From contig WQZS01000008.1 of assembly GCA_009780585.1 (NCBI GenBank), forward strand, positions 1-64,000: a stretch of 64,000 nt of DNA, written 5' to 3'. A program made the translations under genes and the position numbers. How positions within the stretch are numbered: position 1 is the stretch's first letter; every line of letters begins with the position of its first letter. Below the pieces are notes generated by a model that saw only the letters and a program-made list of their open reading frames with translations, was not told where the DNA came from and searched no databases. Below are positions 8,270 through 16,570 of the stretch, piece by piece. This DNA is from Defluviitaleaceae bacterium. Its GTDB lineage: Bacteria > Bacillota > Clostridia > Lachnospirales > WQUN01.

Positions 8270-8824
8270 ATGTATTACTTCCACTTTAACAAGGGTACGG
8301 TCTACCTCCCGCATAAAAAATCCGAAAGCCTCCCCCTAATCGTAAGCACATACGGGCGGGGCGAAGTCCATTGGCCCAAGCGGGTGGAGGAAGCCCTGCG
8401 CGCAGCGGTTAATAAAAACAACATGGGTTTCGTGGTTTTCCACGAAGGCACCCCGGCGGAAATGGCCGCGTGGGTCAAACCAAGGTATTTTACCGATCCG
8501 GACAGGGTCGGTATTTTTTCATTGGGCGAGCCTGTGTATGAAAATGATATATTCGAAGACGGGCTCGCGTTTTCAATCACGACAATACCGCACGGCAGGG
8601 AAGCGGACCTTGATACGCACATCCCCAAGCTGTTTTTACAAGGCACGGGGGAAAAGGTATCGCTGGAAACGTTAAAGTTAAAAAAGGACGAAATCATACG
8701 GCGCGAAAACGCGGAAACAAAATCAACGCATATCCTGTTTAAAGGAAGCGACGGATACCTGTTTAACGTCGCCGCGCAAGCCGTAAACGAAGTCATTATA
8801 TGGCTGGGTAAACTTAAGGCATGA
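8270..8824 (+). CDS. Conserved-looking protein of unknown function
   Basis: A 184-residue soluble protein I do not recognise. It begins MYYFHFNKGTVYLP, is rich in aromatic residues in the first 90 positions and has no signal peptide or membrane segment. No strong ribosome binding site is visible upstream. Its stop overlaps the helicase start by four bases (ATGA), which ties it to that enzyme; a role as accessory or regulatory subunit of the nuclease-helicase is inference. Codon use is like the neighbours, supporting a real gene. Confidence 0.7.
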   Translation: MYYFHFNKGTVYLPHKKSESLPLIVSTYGRGEVHWPKRVEEALRAAVNKNNMGFVVFHEGTPAEMAAWVKPRYFTDPDRVGIFSLGEPVYENDIFEDGLAFSITTIPHGREADLDTHIPKLFLQGTGEKVSLETLKLKKDEIIRRENAETKSTHILFKGSDGYLFNVAAQAVNEVIIWLGKLKA

Positions 8825-11148
8825 AAATATCGGTACATAAAATCGTGGACTTGATACTGCGGAGCGGCGATATCGACACCCGCTTCAACGACGCGTCGGC
8901 AATGCACAAGGGTTCCGCCGCGCACCGCAAAATCCAGCGTGAAGCGGGGGAGGGGTATATAAAGGAAGTCCCCCTAAAGCGGGAAACGGAAATCGCGGGT
9001 ATCCCCGTTACCGTGCAAGGGCGCGCCGACGGCATCATAACGAAGGACGGCGAAATCACCATCGACGAAATCAAGGCTACGACGCTACCGCTGGATTATA
9101 TATTCAGGCAGCACACGCAGCACTTGGGGCAGGCGAAATGCTACGCGCACATGTACGCGCAAACCCTTTCCGACCCGCCGGAGTACATAACGGTGCAAGT
9201 GACGTACTTCCAACTGGAAAGCGAGGAAATCAGAAGACATTCATGGCGGTTTACCATTGCCGAGCTGGATGCTTTTTTTCATGATTTGTTACATAGGTAC
9301 GGCATTTGGCTGCGGTTCGAGCTTGATTGGAAGGAAAAAAGGGACGCGTCAATCAAAACGGCGGCGTTCCCGTTCGAAACATACCGCAAGGGCCAGCGGG
9401 AATTCGCCGTGGCGGCATACCGTACGGTATTGGCGCGGAAAAAACTGTACGCCGCCGCGCCCACGGGTATAGGGAAAACCCTTTCGGCGCTGTTCCCCAC
9501 CATTAAGGCGATGGGGGAGGGACACGCGGAGAAGATTTTCTACCTAACGGCAAAGACCGTTACCCGCGCCGTCGCGCAGGACGCCGTACGGCTGATGGCG
9601 GACAAGGGCCTACGCTTCAAGGCGTTGACCCTGCGCTCGAAGGACAGGATTTGCCCCAACGGTGAGCGTAATTGCACCCCCGATCGGTGCGCCAACGCGC
9701 TGGGGCATTATAACCGCGTAAACGACGCTTTGTGGGATTTGATTAACGCTCATGACCTGGTTACGCCCGATATTATTTCGCAATTTGCGAAAAAGTTTAT
9801 TGTATGCCCCCACGAATTCGCGTTGGACGCGTCGCTGTGGTCGGACCTCGTCATCGGTGATTATAACCACGTTTTCGACCCCGGGGCGTATCTGCGGCGG
9901 TTCTTTAACCGGGAAAACGAGGAGCGGGCGTACGTGTTCCTCATCGATGAAGCGCACAACCTGGCCGACCGCGTGCGCGATATGTATACGGCGTCGCTAA
10001 GTAAAAATATTCTAAGCCGCATCCGCAAGAAGCTGCGCGGAAGGGACGCGCTGACCTCCGACGTGCGCAGGGAATTGAAGCAAATCGACGCCTACCTGAA
10101 GGACATGCGGGAGGAAAACACCCAAAACCACGCCGTGCGGGAGCAGGATATGGTGTTGAAAGCGTTGTTCACCACGCTCAGACTCGCTATGGGGGAATGG
10201 CTTGCTACCGGGAAGAATAACGCCAACCTGTCGGGAACGGATGACGATACGGGTAATATTTACGGCAGCCTGCTGGACTTGTATTTCGAATTGGATATGT
10301 TCCTGGGTGTGTCGGAGCTGTACGACGCGCACTTTACGACGCTGGTGGAAGTCGCGGACAACGATGTGGTGTTGACGCTTTTTTGCTTGGACCCATCCGC
10401 CATTATCACGGAGCGGTTGGCGTACGGCGTTTCGGCAATATTGTTTTCCGCCACCCTAACCCCGCTGCGGTATTATCGGGAAATGCTGGGCGGAAATGAA
10501 GACGACCCGATTATATCCCTGCCGTCGCCCTTCGACCCCGCGAAGCAGCGCATCACCATCCACGCGGGCATTTCCACAAAGTATATCGACCGCGAGCGCA
10601 GCTACGAACCCATCGCGGACGCCATCTACGCCGCCGTCAGCGAAAGGAAGGGGAATTATTTCGTCTTTTTCCCTTCGTACGCCTATTTAAACGAAGTATA
10701 TCTAAAATTCTACGCTAAATACCCCGATGTGCAAACCCTGGTACAAACCTCGAACATGGCCGAGGACGACCGCGAGGATTTCCTCGACCAATTCGACGAA
10801 ACTAACGAGGAAACCCTCGTCGGCTTTACCGTATTGGGCGGTATTTTTTCCGAAGGTATTGACTTAAAGGGCGACCGCCTCATTGGGTCTATAATCGTGA
10901 GCGTGGGGATTCCCATGATTTCCCTGCGTACCGACCAAATTCGCGATTATTTTAACGATAGGAACGGGCAGGGTTACGATTACGCCTACGTGTACCCCGG
11001 TATGAACAAAGTCCTGCAAGCCGCGGGGCGCGTCATCCGTACGGAGACTGACGAAGGCATCGTACTCCTAATCGACAACCGTTTCGCCACAAAAAAGTAC
11101 CGGGATATGTTCCCGGTACATTGGAAGAACGTAAAGGTTATCCGGTAA
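8821..11148 (+). CDS. PD-(D/E)XK nuclease fused to XPD/DinG-type helicase
   Basis: A 775-residue fusion. Residues 1-165 look like a RecB/Cas4-like PD-(D/E)XK nuclease: GSAAH (31-35), the aspartate of GRADG (67-71), EIK (83-85) and QAKCY (104-108). From about 185 a superfamily 2 helicase follows: Walker A APTGIGKT (213-220), four cysteines placed like an XPD-type 4Fe-4S cluster (278, 285, 290, 329), the DEAH box (376-379), and C-terminal motifs TVLGGIFSEGIDLKG and QAAGRVIRT. It should unwind DNA 5'-3' with linked nuclease action, in DNA repair or processing. Such fusions are found in Bacillota but their role is poorly defined. Confidence 0.9.
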   Translation: MKISVHKIVDLILRSGDIDTRFNDASAMHKGSAAHRKIQREAGEGYIKEVPLKRETEIAGIPVTVQGRADGIITKDGEITIDEIKATTLPLDYIFRQHTQHLGQAKCYAHMYAQTLSDPPEYITVQVTYFQLESEEIRRHSWRFTIAELDAFFHDLLHRYGIWLRFELDWKEKRDASIKTAAFPFETYRKGQREFAVAAYRTVLARKKLYAAAPTGIGKTLSALFPTIKAMGEGHAEKIFYLTAKTVTRAVAQDAVRLMADKGLRFKALTLRSKDRICPNGERNCTPDRCANALGHYNRVNDALWDLINAHDLVTPDIISQFAKKFIVCPHEFALDASLWSDLVIGDYNHVFDPGAYLRRFFNRENEERAYVFLIDEAHNLADRVRDMYTASLSKNILSRIRKKLRGRDALTSDVRRELKQIDAYLKDMREENTQNHAVREQDMVLKALFTTLRLAMGEWLATGKNNANLSGTDDDTGNIYGSLLDLYFELDMFLGVSELYDAHFTTLVEVADNDVVLTLFCLDPSAIITERLAYGVSAILFSATLTPLRYYREMLGGNEDDPIISLPSPFDPAKQRITIHAGISTKYIDRERSYEPIADAIYAAVSERKGNYFVFFPSYAYLNEVYLKFYAKYPDVQTLVQTSNMAEDDREDFLDQFDETNEETLVGFTVLGGIFSEGIDLKGDRLIGSIIVSVGIPMISLRTDQIRDYFNDRNGQGYDYAYVYPGMNKVLQAAGRVIRTETDEGIVLLIDNRFATKKYRDMFPVHWKNVKVIR

Positions 11149-11167
11149 CGCTTCTATATTAGTGTTT

Positions 11168-12355
11168 CTATATCAACCCCGACCAAATAATATTGAGCGT
11201 GTTAAACAACGCATCATCGTACCATTTGTCGTCTTTGAACGGCACGAAGAACGCCGCCGCCATTTCCTCCTTCGGGTCCATGTACAGCGCGCACGCCCCC
11301 GAACCTTCATGGTTGAACGTCCCCTCGGAATAGGAGAACGCCGGCCCCTGCCGCATGTCGAACCCGATGCCGAACAGCCTGTCCTTATCGTTGGCACCCC
11401 AGCTATAGCTGGGTACGTTAAACAACGCGCGGGTCGTCATTTTCTCCAGCATTTTACGCCCGATGATGCGTACGCCGTTAAGCCTGCCTTTATTCAAAAG
11501 CATGTTCCCGTAGGTGATTAAATCGCGGGCGTTGGATTCCAAGCCGCTGCCGAGGTTGGGGATTTTGTCCCACAGCTTATCTTCCCCGGTAGGTTCCTTG
11601 CCGTTAATGATTCCGCTTAAATATTCATCTTGCCATTTGTTTTGGATTACGTGGTTGGCTGCCGTTTCCGGCGTAAGGTCGAAGGAAGTGTGAGCCATGC
11701 CCAACGGCTTTACGATTTCATCCATGATATATGCCCGCGCGGATTTTTCCGTTAATTTTTCAATCATCGCGCCGACGATTACCGTCCCGAAGCTGCAATA
11801 TTGCCATTCCTCGCCGACGGCTTTCCTCGGGTGGCCCGCCAGCGCCGCCGTCAGCCAGTCGAATTCGCCGTCCTCGGGTTTATAGATTTTCATGTACCGA
11901 CTGATATGGTCCCAGTATTGGACGTAATATTTATTTTCGAAAACGCCGCCGTCGGGGTGCATCCCCGAAGTATGGGTCAGCAAATGGAACGCGGTAATGC
12001 CGTTAAAGGGCGGGGTATCGAACTGCGGCAATACCTTGCCGACGGGGGTGTCCAATCGCACCAAGCCGTCCTCCACCAGCTTCATGAAAGCGACGGCGGC
12101 GAAAATCTTCGTAATGGAAGCGATGTACTGGATATCCGTCGGCTTGTACGCGCGGGTTTCTCCTTCCTTATAACTGACGGGGCCGACCGCGCCGTGCATG
12201 AAAACCTTCCCGCGGCGCGACACGCAATAGGATGCGCATACGATTTTGTTTTCGTCCATCAATTTTCCGAAGTGCTTGTGCAGGACGGCTATACGGGATT
12301 CGTCATACCCCGCCTCGGCGGGAGTGCAGTCCACGGTACCGGGTACATAAAGCAT
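11168..12355 (-). CDS. Serine hydrolase of the class C beta-lactamase family
   Basis: A 395-residue penicillin-binding-protein-like hydrolase. The nucleophile motif is SITK (SxxK), with TSGMH, YCSFG (YxS/N position) and the C-terminal NHEGSG (HxG) segment. There is no signal peptide, so it is probably cytoplasmic, like many esterase-type members that act on unknown esters or peptides. I chose the ATG at 12355, which overlaps the preceding stop (TAATG) and has GGAGGCG upstream. It is translationally coupled to the N-formylglutamate amidohydrolase-like gene. Substrate unknown. Confidence 0.85.
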   Translation of the reverse strand: MLYVPGTVDCTPAEAGYDESRIAVLHKHFGKLMDENKIVCASYCVSRRGKVFMHGAVGPVSYKEGETRAYKPTDIQYIASITKIFAAVAFMKLVEDGLVRLDTPVGKVLPQFDTPPFNGITAFHLLTHTSGMHPDGGVFENKYYVQYWDHISRYMKIYKPEDGEFDWLTAALAGHPRKAVGEEWQYCSFGTVIVGAMIEKLTEKSARAYIMDEIVKPLGMAHTSFDLTPETAANHVIQNKWQDEYLSGIINGKEPTGEDKLWDKIPNLGSGLESNARDLITYGNMLLNKGRLNGVRIIGRKMLEKMTTRALFNVPSYSWGANDKDRLFGIGFDMRQGPAFSYSEGTFNHEGSGACALYMDPKEEMAAAFFVPFKDDKWYDDALFNTLNIIWSGLI

Positions 12356-13092
12356 TACATCGCCTCCATTAATTTGATTATGGTTTGCTTGCATACATCC
12401 TTGGTTTTGTTAAAACCCTTTGATTTGACAATAGTGTCGCCTTCGAGATACAGGCGTTTGTTGACTTCAATCATTAAAGACGTAACGCGTTCATCCTTCC
12501 CGTAATACGCCATGGGGACCATCGAACCGGAGAAGGGGCGGTTGACTTCCACGCTGTACCCCAAGGAACGCAGGAACCCGACCGCCGTTTCCGCCAAAAC
12601 GGGCGGCGTATGGTAAGCGTCCGTGCCGATGCAAAAATCGGGCAAGTCATCCCCGTGGTAAGGGTCGTCGGAAAAAGAGTGCCCGTCTATAATCAAGCAT
12701 CGCCCGTGTTCGCTTAACGCTTGCTCCACCGCGTTGGATAACGCTTCGTGGTGCTTGTCATAGATTTGCGTCAAAACCCTTTGCTTAAGCGCGGGGTCGT
12801 CGTTACGCAGCGGGTTACCGCGGAGGGTATGGGTATAAAAGAAGCCGTTGCCCTTCTTCGCGTTTTCCTCCAGCGCGTCGTCCCGGAAACGTTCCGTATC
12901 GCATACCAAGCGGCTGTATTCGGCGAGTATGCGTTTGCCGAAGCCGATGTCGAACAATTCGTCGCAGTAGGCGTCGGCGGAGCTTGCGATTTCATTTTCA
13001 AGCGCTTCGCCGGAAAGCAAAAAAGCCCGCTTATATTCAGCGGGTATGTATAAAGACGCGTGGGGAATGTGTATGAACAAGTTATTTTTCAT
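12355..13092 (-). CDS. N-formylglutamate amidohydrolase family protein
   Basis: A 245-residue zinc hydrolase of the FGase family. Visible features are IHIPHAS near the N-terminus, the CDTERF segment, the metal ligand region LIIDGHSF, and the C-terminal SLMIEVNKRLY. In histidine catabolism these enzymes release formate from N-formylglutamate, but no hut genes are nearby, and many clostridial members have unknown amide substrates. An extended -10 (TGTTATAAT, 13116-13124) lies upstream. It forms a two-gene operon with the serine hydrolase. Confidence 0.85.
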   Translation of the reverse strand: MKNNLFIHIPHASLYIPAEYKRAFLLSGEALENEIASSADAYCDELFDIGFGKRILAEYSRLVCDTERFRDDALEENAKKGNGFFYTHTLRGNPLRNDDPALKQRVLTQIYDKHHEALSNAVEQALSEHGRCLIIDGHSFSDDPYHGDDLPDFCIGTDAYHTPPVLAETAVGFLRSLGYSVEVNRPFSGSMVPMAYYGKDERVTSLMIEVNKRLYLEGDTIVKSKGFNKTKDVCKQTIIKLMEAM

Positions 13093-13210
13093 TTGACGGC
13101 AACCCCTTTGGGTACATTATAACATTGTGCTGTTAAACGGTTATATAAAATTTAAGCATGAAATAATTTTTATATACCTTTATACTGGATAAAAAAAAGA
13201 GGAGGCTTTA

Positions 13211-14443
13211 ATGCTGACCCATTCCACCGCGCGGCAATTGTACGAATACGCGCAAACCCTTCCGGTCATTGACGCTCATGAACATTTCATCAGCGAACCG
13301 GAGCATGTGAAGCAATATCTGAGTTTCTTTGATTATTTGGGTTATTCGAAGCACGACCTTGCGTCGGCGGGGGCGGGAGGGGATGTCTTCGCGCCGCAAC
13401 CCGCTAATGAAGAGGAAGCCATCGCCCTCTTTGCGCGGATCAAGCCTTATTGGGAGTACATCAAAACGGGGTCATATTCGCGTCCGGCGTTGCTTGCGAT
13501 AAAAAAGTTCCATGATTGCGACGATTTTACGGACGAAAGCATTATTAAAATCGGGCGCGAATTAAACGCGAGCAACAAGCCCGGTTTGTACGACGAAATT
13601 TTTAACCTATGTAAAATCGAAAAAATCCTCAACCAAAACGCGTTAAATGATGAAAAAGCCTTCGCGGACAAACGGTTTTGCTACGGCATCCTCCATGAAG
13701 GAAATTACAACAAGCGGCTCAATAATTTCTTTACCGCAACGCCCAAGGGAAGCTACGATGATTTTTTGGATGCTTTTAAAGCGGAAATGGATGAGGAACA
13801 CAAGCGGGGCGCGGTATTACAAAAATTTTTCCCCGACATCTTTATTTGCCCGCCGGATGAAAAGGAAGCCCGCGCCGAATTCGAAAATATGCGCCTATCC
13901 CACCGAACCGCGGGGAACGATACGCAACCCTCGCCCGTATTATCGGCAACGATTGCGCACGAACGAATCAAGCAATGCGCCGAACAGGGCATCGTCGTCG
14001 CCATCCATACCGGGGTGTGGGGCAATGTGCCGCGCCTTTCGCCCGGGCATTTGTTTTCGTTGTTCGAATCGCATTGGGGCACCGGCGTTACCTTCGACGT
14101 TTATCACATGGGGATTCCCTACGTACGGGAATGTGCCTACCTTGGAAAGAATTATCCCTTTGTCAATTTAAACCTTTGTTGGACGCACAGCGTCAGCGAG
14201 CAAATGACCCGCCACGCCATCAACGAATATTTGGATATCGTGCCGGTTAACAAGATTTTCGGTTTTGGCGGGGATATATGTACCTTGCCCCAGCATGTAT
14301 GGGGGCAGTTGCACCACGCGTTGGAAAATTTGTCGGAAGCCTTCGCGCACCGCATAAACATCGGGCGGATGGATATGGATTACGCGAAAATGGTGATGCG
14401 TCTTTGGCTGTACGACAACCCGAAGAGGGTATATAAATTATAA
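13211..14443 (+). CDS. Amidohydrolase superfamily metal-dependent hydrolase
   Basis: A 410-residue TIM-barrel hydrolase. The first metal site is VIDAHEHF (HxH). Later candidate ligands are AIHTGVWG, the histidine of FDVYHMG, and a C-terminal aspartate in FGFGGDIC. The architecture recalls COG2159 amidohydrolases and, more distantly, uronate isomerase. A GAGGAGG site precedes the ATG, and the upstream gap is AT-rich with TATA-like boxes. No pathway neighbours help assign the substrate. Confidence 0.8.
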   Translation: MLTHSTARQLYEYAQTLPVIDAHEHFISEPEHVKQYLSFFDYLGYSKHDLASAGAGGDVFAPQPANEEEAIALFARIKPYWEYIKTGSYSRPALLAIKKFHDCDDFTDESIIKIGRELNASNKPGLYDEIFNLCKIEKILNQNALNDEKAFADKRFCYGILHEGNYNKRLNNFFTATPKGSYDDFLDAFKAEMDEEHKRGAVLQKFFPDIFICPPDEKEARAEFENMRLSHRTAGNDTQPSPVLSATIAHERIKQCAEQGIVVAIHTGVWGNVPRLSPGHLFSLFESHWGTGVTFDVYHMGIPYVRECAYLGKNYPFVNLNLCWTHSVSEQMTRHAINEYLDIVPVNKIFGFGGDICTLPQHVWGQLHHALENLSEAFAHRINIGRMDMDYAKMVMRLWLYDNPKRVYKL

Positions 14444-14481
14444 TTATATTAATTCCCCGGTTAACGGCCGATGGATATTAC

Positions 14482-15717
14482 CTAACAATCCTCCACGGAA
14501 TTCGCCCCGCAACCCTTCGCTTCGTCCAGCGGCGACGCCAACAAGCCTCGGTATATATCGAGGCTTTCGCATTTTTCCCCGTGGTACTTGCCGTTCGCGG
14601 TGAGGAAATGCCTGCTCCGCTTTAACGATACCCCCAGCGCCCGCAACGCTTCGTGGGTGATTTTGCAATACTTGCGTGCCTTAATAATGCGCGCGGCGTA
14701 GGTCGTGCCGATGCCCGGGATACGGATCAATTCTTCGTAGTCGGCTTTGTTGACTTCGATGGGATACAAGTGGATGTTGCGCAGCGCCCACGCCGCTTTG
14801 GGGTCCAGGTCGTGTATGAGGTTGGCTTCCGCTTCGGGCGCGATTTCCTCCGGGGTAAAGCCGTAGAGTTGCATCAGGCGGTCGGCTTGGTACAGGCGCT
14901 TCATACGCCATACGGGTGTGCGCACGGGGGCGAGGTCACTATAACCCTTCACGCGCTCCCGTACGCCGAAGGCTGTGTAATAGACGCGTGCCAAGCGGTA
15001 CTTATTGTACATCGCTTTCGACAGGCGCAGGATTTCGTAATCGCTTTCGTTGGTGCTGCCCGCCATCATCTGCGTGGTTTGCGACGTGGCGAAGCGCGGG
15101 GAATAACGGCTTTTTACGTGAGCGGCGGAAATCAACTCACTGATGTGCCGCATGGGGGTGAGGATATTGCTGCGCGTTTTTTGCTTCGCGACCCTTCGGT
15201 AGCCCTCTTCCTTGGCCACTTCAATGTTGACGCTCAAACGGTTGGCGTACAAACCCGCCAGCCGTATCAAACCCATGTCCGTACCCGGCATGATTTTGGC
15301 GTGTACGTAGCCCTTGTACATATGCTCGTTGCGGATGCGCTTGAGCGTTTCGATAATCAGCTCCGTCGTGTAGTCGGCGTTTTTGAAAATTCCCGAGGAA
15401 ATAAAAACGCCGTGCTTGTTTCGCACGGCCTCCTCCACGCAAATTTGCGCCAGTTCGGCGGGGGTGTTGGCATAGCGGTTTCGCTGTTCGTTACCCGCGC
15501 GGCAACCGCAATAAGCGCAATTAAAGACGCAATCGTTGGAAAGGAATGTCTTGGGGACCTTGGGTGGTGTGGGCTTGGCCTTGATTTCCCTGCGGATGGC
15601 CGAAAAGTCGGGGATGCAGGAAGCATCATCGTCGGCGACGTCGTACGCCGAATCCTCGCGCATGAGGGCGAGCTTTTCCTCCCGCGAAAGCGGGTTCTTG
15701 AAAACGAGATGCGCCAT
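14482..15717 (-). CDS. Putative DNA modification/repair radical SAM protein
   Basis: About 411 residues. The radical SAM cluster is CVFNCAYCGC (CxxxCxxC), and the C-terminal part holds a helix-hairpin-helix DNA-binding segment, RIPGIGTTYAARII, around residue 340. This combination defines the family usually labelled putative DNA modification/repair radical SAM protein. That family normally sits next to a second protein (TIGR03915/DUF4130 type); none is seen here on either side. I prefer the ATG at 15717, nine bases behind AAAGG, to the upstream one at 15726. A candidate LexA box overlaps its promoter region. Confidence 0.9.
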   Translation of the reverse strand: MAHLVFKNPLSREEKLALMREDSAYDVADDDASCIPDFSAIRREIKAKPTPPKVPKTFLSNDCVFNCAYCGCRAGNEQRNRYANTPAELAQICVEEAVRNKHGVFISSGIFKNADYTTELIIETLKRIRNEHMYKGYVHAKIMPGTDMGLIRLAGLYANRLSVNIEVAKEEGYRRVAKQKTRSNILTPMRHISELISAAHVKSRYSPRFATSQTTQMMAGSTNESDYEILRLSKAMYNKYRLARVYYTAFGVRERVKGYSDLAPVRTPVWRMKRLYQADRLMQLYGFTPEEIAPEAEANLIHDLDPKAAWALRNIHLYPIEVNKADYEELIRIPGIGTTYAARIIKARKYCKITHEALRALGVSLKRSRHFLTANGKYHGEKCESLDIYRGLLASPLDEAKGCGANSVEDC

Positions 15718-15745
15718 AAAAAACATCCTTTCGCGGTTATTATAA

Positions 15746-15759
15746 CGAACGAATGTTTT
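15746..15759 (-). promoter_or_regulatory. Candidate LexA/DinR (SOS) box
   Basis: CGAACGAATGTTTT on the plus strand, one or two changes from the Gram-positive SOS consensus CGAACRNRYGTTYG. It lies 29 bases upstream of the radical SAM start, where a repressor would block transcription. Fits a DNA damage role. Confidence 0.5.
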
Positions 15760-15780
15760 ATGTCAATAAAACACAGGCTA

Positions 15781-15805
15781 ACTTGTACCGGAATCCTGTA
15801 CAAGT
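15781..15805. promoter_or_regulatory. Perfect 8-bp inverted repeat, likely operator
   Basis: ACTTGTAC and GTACAAGT separated by nine bases, in the divergent region between the radical SAM and TetR genes, 17 bases before the tetR -35 box. It has no T-run and so is more like a protein-binding site than a terminator. Confidence 0.55.
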
Positions 15806-15821
15806 TAAGTGAAATATATTG

Positions 15822-15850
15822 TTGACAAAATGACGCGAGCGTCATAATAT
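15822..15850 (+). promoter_or_regulatory. Sigma-A promoter of the TetR gene
   Basis: TTGACA, 17 bases, TAATAT. The spacer contains the first of two TGACGC-type operators, so occupancy would exclude RNA polymerase. Confidence 0.8.
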
Positions 15851-15872
15851 GGTTATAATGACGCTGATGTCA
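15831..15872. promoter_or_regulatory. Two tandem TetR-type operators
   Basis: TGACGCGAGCGTCA at 15831-15844 is a perfect inverted repeat with a 2-base centre. A second, imperfect copy TGACGCTGATGTCA is at 15859-15872, 28 bases on, so both lie on the same DNA face class. Their position in the tetR promoter suggests autoregulation. Confidence 0.7.
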
Positions 15873-15910
15873 GCATCATTGCAACGCAAAGTACATATAA
15901 CGGAAGGGAA

Positions 15911-16513
15911 GTGATTGCGATTTCACGGCCCCATTTTGAAAGAAGGCGCAAGGATAAACAGCGTAAGATATTGGACGCGGCCAAGCGGGTGTTCTGCCGT
16001 AAGGGCTTCCTTGCGGTAAAGATGCAGGACATTATCGACGAGTGCGGCATCAGCCGCGGCGGGATTTATATCTACTACGCGTCGGTGGATGACATCTTGA
16101 TCGATGTGTTAAAACAGCGTAACAAGGAAGGCATCACATCGATCAATAAATCCGTGGAAGCGCAGGAGCCGTTCGCGCAGGTGTTCGGCGCGTTCATGGC
16201 CAAGCAACGGGAGCGCTTGGTTAATTTCGAAAACAGCCTGTTCCGCGCGTATTGTGAATATATCTTTTCCAAGCCGAAGCCGGCGGTGCACGCTTTCCGC
16301 GATACGCAGCTTGCGCACCTGCGCGGCTCCGTGGAAGCGATCCTGCGGCTGGGTGCAAGCCAAGGTATCTTAAAAGACGCAAACGTTTCGCAATTGGCGG
16401 TGCATTTCATCGCGGTAATCGACGGTTTGAGCCTGTTGGCCTTAGGCGATGCGCTGACGGGGGAAATCGTGGACGAACAATTTGAAATTCTAAATAAAAT
16501 TATCAGGGCATGA
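15911..16513 (+). CDS. TetR/AcrR family transcriptional regulator
   Basis: A 200-residue one-component repressor. The N-terminal helix-turn-helix is in ILDAAKRVF through MQDIIDECGISRGGIYIYY, the canonical TetR pattern. The ligand-binding C-terminal domain is of normal length and without a recognisable subfamily. It starts with GTG after GGAAGGGAA. Two TGACGC operators overlap its promoter. It precedes the Phn-type transporter genes by about 57 bases on the same strand, so it probably controls itself and that transporter. Confidence 0.92.
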   Translation: MIAISRPHFERRRKDKQRKILDAAKRVFCRKGFLAVKMQDIIDECGISRGGIYIYYASVDDILIDVLKQRNKEGITSINKSVEAQEPFAQVFGAFMAKQRERLVNFENSLFRAYCEYIFSKPKPAVHAFRDTQLAHLRGSVEAILRLGASQGILKDANVSQLAVHFIAVIDGLSLLALGDALTGEIVDEQFEILNKIIRA

Positions 16514-16570
16514 TAGGGAATAAAATCGGGGACAAAAATTTTGGCATGGAAATAAGGAATGGGGATAGCA

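Noticed and set aside
8821..9320. The nuclease domain of the helicase fusion as a Cas4 protein
   Set aside because: The Cas4-type C-terminal cysteine cluster is missing and no cas genes or CRISPR repeats occur in the window.
14653..15825. A 390-codon open frame on the plus strand
   Set aside because: It lies opposite the radical SAM gene with its CxxxCxxC and HhH motifs and has no recognisable family features of its own.
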